Positions 60,100 to 64,000 of a stretch of DNA of 64,000 nucleotides are shown here, piece after piece. The notes beneath the pieces were generated by a model that had not been told where the DNA came from, ran no database searches, and was given only the letters and a program-made list of their open reading frames with translations. Each line of letters begins with the position of its first letter. Within the stretch, counting starts at the first letter, position 1. The position numbers were made by a program, and so were the translations under genes. Location: the NCBI RefSeq assembly GCF_000523235.1, contig NZ_CP006850.1, forward strand, positions 2,976,001 to 3,040,000, read 5' to 3'. This DNA comes from Nocardia nova SH22a (lineage in GTDB: Bacteria > Actinomycetota > Actinomycetes > Mycobacteriales > Mycobacteriaceae).

Positions 60100-61701
60100 A
60101 TGCCCAGTACTTCGGCGCATCCCGAGAGCCGGACTCGTCCCGAGATCACGTGGTCGTTGACCCGCTCTCGGCTCAACGGCCTGACCGCCGACGTGCGGCC
60201 GCGGGTGGACCCCGACGCCGTCGCGGCCGACAGCGCTCTGGTTCGCGCGGCCCGTCCGGTGCTGGAGCGTGAGATCGGCGAACTCGCCGGTAGTTCGGTG
60301 GCGCTGGTCCTCGCCGACAACAACGCTCGCGTCGTCGACGTGCACTGCGCCGACGGTGCGACGCTGCGTGGCATGACCGATCTCGGTGTCGTAGCGGGCA
60401 CCGGTCTGCGCGAGGACGAGGTGGGCACCAACGCGGTGGGAACTCCGCTCGAGATGCGTGCGGGCATGCTCATCAAGGGTTCCGAACACTTCATGCGGAC
60501 ATTCCGGAACTTCACCTGCTACGGGCAGCCCATCTTCCACCCGGTCACCCGGCGACTGGAGGGCGTGCTCGATATCGGCGGCCGCTGCGATGACTACCAC
60601 CTGGTGTTCGAACCGCTGGTGCGACGGATGGTGCGCGATATCGAGGAGCGGCTGCAGAACGATTCGTCGCTGGGGCAGCGCCGGTTGTTCGACGCGTTCC
60701 AGACCGTGGCCAGACGCCGGGGGCGAGCGGTCGTCGTCATCGGGCACAGTCTGGTCCTGGCCACACCGGCCGCGCTGGACCTGCTCGAGCCGATCGACCA
60801 CGCCGCCGTCCGGGCCTGCGCCGAGGGCGTCGGCCCGGCCGGTGCGACCCACCAGCTGACCTTGACATCCGGACGGTCGGTGCGCCTGCGGTGCGTGCCG
60901 GTCGACGGTGCCGACGGGGTTCTGATCGATATCGTGCCCGCCGACGCTCGCCGCCGACCGGAGATACCGGGCCGGGAGACGGGCCGCTGGCCGTTGCTGA
61001 TCGTGGGCGAGAACGGCAGCGGCCGAACGACGGAGGCTCGGCTGGCCGGGGGCCCGGACGCGGTGACGCTGGACGCGGCGGAGATCGTGCGCCGAGGCGA
61101 ACAGTCCTGGGCCGCGGCGATGACGCGCTTGCTCGGTACGGGCGGAGCGGCGGTGATCATCGAGAACCTGCAGTTGCTGTCGGTGCGGATGACCACCTTG
61201 CTCGCGCAGCGCCTGCGAGAGACCGAGCGACCGGTGATCATGACCTCCACGCCGGGGCCGCATCTCGACGGCGACCATGGTCCGCTGGCGGTGCTCTGCA
61301 ACGATCACCGGGAATTGCTGCCGCTGCGCCGCCGCCGCCACGAGATCCCCCGCCTCGCACAGCACATGCTGGCCGATGTCGCCGACGCCACGCGCACCCG
61401 CCTGGCCCCGGAGACCCTGCGCATCTTCACCGCGCAACCGTGGCCGGGCAATCTCGCGGAGATGCACCGGGTCATTCGCGCGGTCGCCGAAACCCGGTCG
61501 GCGGGCGACATCATTCCGGCCGATCTGCCGCATTCGTATCGCAGCAGCACGACGTCGGGATCGCCGCTGCGTCAGGCCGAGCGTGAGGTCATCGTGGCGG
61601 CGCTGGCGGCCACCGGCGGCAACAAATTGAAGGCGGCGCGGGAACTCGGGGTCAGCCGCTCGACTCTCTACAACCGGATGCGCGCACTGCACATCAACTG
61701 A
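60100..61701 (+). CDS. AcoR-like GAF/Fis-domain transcriptional activator
   Basis: 533 residues. GAF-type N-terminal domain with the AcoR hallmark GLREDEVGTNAVGT...HFMRTFRNFTCYGQPIFHPVTRRLEGVLDI (about 105-160). A degraded AAA region has GENGSGRTTEA (about 303, Walker A with Arg for Lys). No GAFTGA loop is seen, so it should act without sigma-54. The C-terminus is a Fis helix-turn-helix (EVIVAALAATGGNKLKAARELGVSRSTLYNRMRAL). Related actinobacterial proteins activate alcohol, ketone or monooxygenase operons. Start: ATG at 60100 with AGGTGG upstream. The downstream ALDH is a likely target. Confidence 0.85.
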   Translation: MPSTSAHPESRTRPEITWSLTRSRLNGLTADVRPRVDPDAVAADSALVRAARPVLEREIGELAGSSVALVLADNNARVVDVHCADGATLRGMTDLGVVAGTGLREDEVGTNAVGTPLEMRAGMLIKGSEHFMRTFRNFTCYGQPIFHPVTRRLEGVLDIGGRCDDYHLVFEPLVRRMVRDIEERLQNDSSLGQRRLFDAFQTVARRRGRAVVVIGHSLVLATPAALDLLEPIDHAAVRACAEGVGPAGATHQLTLTSGRSVRLRCVPVDGADGVLIDIVPADARRRPEIPGRETGRWPLLIVGENGSGRTTEARLAGGPDAVTLDAAEIVRRGEQSWAAAMTRLLGTGGAAVIIENLQLLSVRMTTLLAQRLRETERPVIMTSTPGPHLDGDHGPLAVLCNDHRELLPLRRRRHEIPRLAQHMLADVADATRTRLAPETLRIFTAQPWPGNLAEMHRVIRAVAETRSAGDIIPADLPHSYRSSTTSGSPLRQAEREVIVAALAATGGNKLKAARELGVSRSTLYNRMRALHIN

Positions 61702-61958
61702 GCGGCAAGCACTTTCGCAGCTGTGGACCGTGCCGGTGCGATGCGGCGACGGTTGTCGCACACGCGGGCTCACTACTCGCGTGGGCCGCGCGAAAATGTG
61801 CAAAGTCCGGACAGTCCGCGGGGCCTGATGTCTCTAATGTCGAGACGACGGGCCTGCCGCTGCGCGGGGAGACGACGGCGCCGCGTGAGTCGGCCGCCGC
61901 GGCCGAGTCCGCCGGGGCCTCCGCGAAGAGCCGTGCGTCGGCCTGTAACGTAGAACAC

Positions 61959-61970
61959 AATATATTATGC
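61959..61970 (+). promoter_or_regulatory. AT-rich element before ALDH
   Basis: AATATATTATGC, identical to 57254-57265. It ends 19 bp before the ALDH start, so it could be the -10 region itself or an operator over it. Confidence 0.5.
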
Positions 61971-61989
61971 ATGACAACGGGAGTGTGCG

Positions 61990-63480
61990 ATGACTGTTAC
62001 GACCGCCGACGCGATGGATCTCGTGCCCGGCGTCCCGGGGACGGCCGGTCGGTTGCTGATCGACGGCGAGTGGGTGCGCGCGGCGTCGGGCGTGAATTTC
62101 GATGTCGTCGACCCCGGCACGGGAGAAGTGGTCGCGCAGGTCGCGCACGCGGTCGACGTCGATGTGGATGCCGCCGTGGGCGCGGCCCGGCGCGCATTCG
62201 ACGAGGAGCGGTGGTCCGGCCTGTCCGGCCAGCAGCGTGCCGTGCTGCTGTGGCGGGTGGCGGATCGGATGGAGGCCGGCGCCGACGCCCTGGCGCGCCT
62301 CGAGAGCCTGGACGTCGGCATGCCGGTGACTCAGGCGCGGCTGATGGTCGGCGAGGCGGTCAACCAGTTCCGCTACTTCGCCGGACTGGCCGACAAGATT
62401 CACGGACGCACCGTCGACATCGGTCCGTCCGACCGGCGGCTGCAGGCCTACACGTTGAAGGAACCGGTCGGGGTCGCGGCCGCGATCGTGCCGTGGAACG
62501 CGCCGCTGATGGCGTCGTCGCAGAAGCTCGCGCCCGCCCTGGCGGCCGGATGCACGTGTGTGCTGAAGCCGTCCGAGGAAGCGCCGCTGACCCCGCTGGC
62601 CCTGGGACAGCTCATGCTCGATGCCGGAATCCCCGCGGGCGTGGTCAACATCGTGACCGGATTCGGACCGGCCGGAGCGGCGCTCGCCTCGCACTCGGAC
62701 GTGGACGCGGTGAGCTTCACCGGCTCGACCACCGTGGGCCGCAAGATCGTGCACGCGGCGGAGGGAAACCTCAAGAAGGTGTCGCTGGAACTGGGCGGCA
62801 AATCACCGGTCATCGTCCTGCCGGATGCCGATCTGGCCCAGGTGATTCCCGGCGTCGCCCAGGGCGTGTTCTGGAACAGCGGCCAGATCTGCACCTCGGG
62901 CACAAGGCTTTTCGTGCACGAGTCGGTGTACGACGAGGTCGTGGAAGGCGTCGCCGAGGCGGGCCGTGCGCTGCGTCTGGGATACGGCACCGATCCGGAC
63001 GCCGATCTCGGGCCGCTGGTGTCGCAGCGTCAGCTCGACGTGGTGTCGGGCTACGTCGACAGCGGTGTCGCCGACGGCGCGCGGGTGGTCAGCGGTGGCC
63101 GTCGGGTCGGCGAGCGTGGATTCTTCTACGAGCCGACCGTGGTCGCCGATGTGACGCCGCAGATGCGGATCGTCCGGGAGGAGATCTTCGGTCCGGTCAT
63201 CGGCGCCATGCGGTTCTCGGATGTCGAGGAGGCCGTCGCGGCGGCCAACAACACCGAATACGGGCTGGCGGGCAGCGTCTGGACCCGCGACGTGTCCCGT
63301 GCGCATCGGCTGGCCCGCAAGATCCGCGCCGGTCGCATCGGCATCAACGTGCATCGCGCGGGCGGTGTGCAGATCACCGTCGGCGGCTACAAGCAGTCGG
63401 GCTGGGGGCGGGAGAGCGGCCCCGAAGCGCTGGAAGAATATCTGGAGACCAAGGCCGTGGTCTCGGTGCTGGACCGCTGA
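61990..63480 (+). CDS. Aldehyde dehydrogenase
   Basis: 496 residues. Active-site residues Asn170 (VPWN), Glu267 (LELGG) and Cys301 (NSGQICTSG); FTGSTTVG is the cofactor loop. Start: ATG at 61990 with GGGAG 9 bases upstream. It follows the AcoR-like activator on the same strand with a 288-bp gap carrying the shared AT-rich element, matching the usual acoR/aldehyde-dehydrogenase pairing in alcohol catabolism. Substrate not assigned. Confidence 0.92.
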   Translation: MTVTTADAMDLVPGVPGTAGRLLIDGEWVRAASGVNFDVVDPGTGEVVAQVAHAVDVDVDAAVGAARRAFDEERWSGLSGQQRAVLLWRVADRMEAGADALARLESLDVGMPVTQARLMVGEAVNQFRYFAGLADKIHGRTVDIGPSDRRLQAYTLKEPVGVAAAIVPWNAPLMASSQKLAPALAAGCTCVLKPSEEAPLTPLALGQLMLDAGIPAGVVNIVTGFGPAGAALASHSDVDAVSFTGSTTVGRKIVHAAEGNLKKVSLELGGKSPVIVLPDADLAQVIPGVAQGVFWNSGQICTSGTRLFVHESVYDEVVEGVAEAGRALRLGYGTDPDADLGPLVSQRQLDVVSGYVDSGVADGARVVSGGRRVGERGFFYEPTVVADVTPQMRIVREEIFGPVIGAMRFSDVEEAVAAANNTEYGLAGSVWTRDVSRAHRLARKIRAGRIGINVHRAGGVQITVGGYKQSGWGRESGPEALEEYLETKAVVSVLDR

Positions 63481-63560
63481 GACTTCCGCTGTCCGTCGCG
63501 GCGCCGACTGGGAAGAAATTCGCCCAGGCGGCGCCGCCGAATAGGTTCTAGCGTGGTGAT

Positions 63561-64000
63561 ATGAACGTCAAGGAGCCGCATCTGCGTGAGCTGGGCGAAT
63601 TCTTGAAAGCCCGCCGCGGACAACTCGACCCGGGCACCCTCGGCTTGCCCTCCGGGGATCTGCGGCCACGTCGCGTGCCCGGCCTGCGCCGCGAAGAGGT
63701 CGCGGAACTGGCCGCGATCAGCACCGATTACTACACGCGGATCGAACAGGGGCGCCTCGCCCCGTCCGAACCCGTGCTGGACACTCTCGTCCGGGTGCTG
63801 CAACTCGACCGCGAACAGCGCGACTACGTGCGTAGCCTCGCCGCACGCGCCGACAGCCGGCCGCCCGCGCCGCGCGCCCGCCAGGTCGTGCGTCCCCAGC
63901 TGGGCAGGCTGCTGGATCAGCTGACGGATACGCCCGCGCTGATATTCGGCCGCCACCTCGACATCCTCGCCTGGAATCAGCTGGCCGCCGCGCTGATCGC
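63561..64000 (+). CDS. XRE-family regulator (MmyB-like), 3' truncated
   Basis: The frame is open to the window edge, 146 residues. HLRELGEFLKARRGQLDPGTLGLPSGDLRPRRVPGLRREEVAELAAISTDYYTRIEQGR is a classic actinobacterial XRE helix-turn-helix, followed by SEPVLDTLVRVLQLDREQRDYVRSLAARADSR and the beginning of an MmyB-like ligand domain (TPALIFGRHLDILAWNQLAAAL). Start: ATG at 63561. Members regulate neighbouring oxidoreductases or antibiotic genes; its partner lies beyond the window. Confidence 0.85.
   Translation, partial: MNVKEPHLRELGEFLKARRGQLDPGTLGLPSGDLRPRRVPGLRREEVAELAAISTDYYTRIEQGRLAPSEPVLDTLVRVLQLDREQRDYVRSLAARADSRPPAPRARQVVRPQLGRLLDQLTDTPALIFGRHLDILAWNQLAAALI

Noticed and set aside
1..64000. 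CRISPR arrays, tRNA/rRNA genes, insertion sequences, phage genes
   Set aside because: No regularly spaced repeats, no transposase or integrase motifs and no cloverleaf sequences were noticed by reading. A short tRNA could still be missed without a scan by tRNAscan-SE.

Overview
The window is high-GC, densely coded, and looks like a mycolic-acid actinomycete (Nocardia, Rhodococcus or Mycobacterium type; Nocardia is my best guess). This rests on the protein families: many fad-type beta-oxidation genes, an NDMA-type alcohol dehydrogenase and a mycofactocin-coupled SDR, GntR/FCD and TetR regulators, and an AcoR-like activator without the sigma-54 contact motif. I see no tRNA, rRNA, CRISPR array, phage or insertion sequence. 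Almost the whole window is catabolic: 7 SDRs, 4 acyl-CoA dehydrogenases, 3 enoyl-CoA hydratases, 3 acyl-CoA ligases, 2 thiolases, 3 aldehyde dehydrogenases, 2 zinc- or iron-type alcohol dehydrogenases and 2 HyuA/HyuB pairs.

Layout. 1-0.6 kb: end of a GntR/FCD regulator. 0.7-4.5 kb (minus): Fe-ADH-like, SnoaL-like, GMC oxidoreductase, EthD-like. 4.9-11.6 kb (plus): small zinc-ribbon protein, enoyl-CoA hydratase, a two-subunit acyl-CoA dehydrogenase and two CoA ligases. 12.0-17.0 kb (plus): zinc ribbon, HyuA, HyuB, SDR. 17.1-20.3 kb (minus): VOC protein, thiolase, SDR, enoyl-CoA hydratase. 20.4-22.8 kb (plus): CoA ligase, SDR. 22.8-24.6 kb: divergent GntR regulator and SDR. 25.0-31.8 kb: metallo-hydrolase, LysR, then ALDH, lactonase-like protein and MmgE/PrpD (minus), and a SnoaL-like gene. 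32.1-38.8 kb (plus): two SDRs, two DLH-like hydrolases, NDMA-type ADH and ALDH. 38.9-40.8 kb: an XRE regulator and two small unknown genes. 40.9-46.3 kb (minus): CitE-like, thiolase, flavin oxidoreductase, enoyl-CoA hydratase, acyl-CoA dehydrogenase, with a divergent acyl-CoA dehydrogenase at 46.5 kb. 47.7-54.4 kb: LuxR regulator divergent from SDR, HyuA, HyuB, zinc ribbon. 54.5-64 kb: TetR, two secreted beta-propellers, VOC, CaiB-type CoA transferase, AcoR-like activator, ALDH and the start of an XRE regulator.

How it may work together (inference). SDR and ADH enzymes would oxidise alcohols to ketones or aldehydes. The two HyuA-HyuB-zinc-ribbon modules resemble ATP-dependent ketone carboxylases of the acetone/acetophenone type and could turn ketones into beta-keto acids. 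CoA ligases or the CoA transferase would then activate the acids, and acyl-CoA dehydrogenases, hydratases, SDRs, thiolases and the CitE-like lyase would degrade them. The substrate cannot be read from the sequence.

The most interesting non-coding signal is a set of AT-rich and palindromic promoter elements repeated between operons that are far apart. They suggest three or four local regulons (AcoR-like, TetR, GntR, and an unknown factor).
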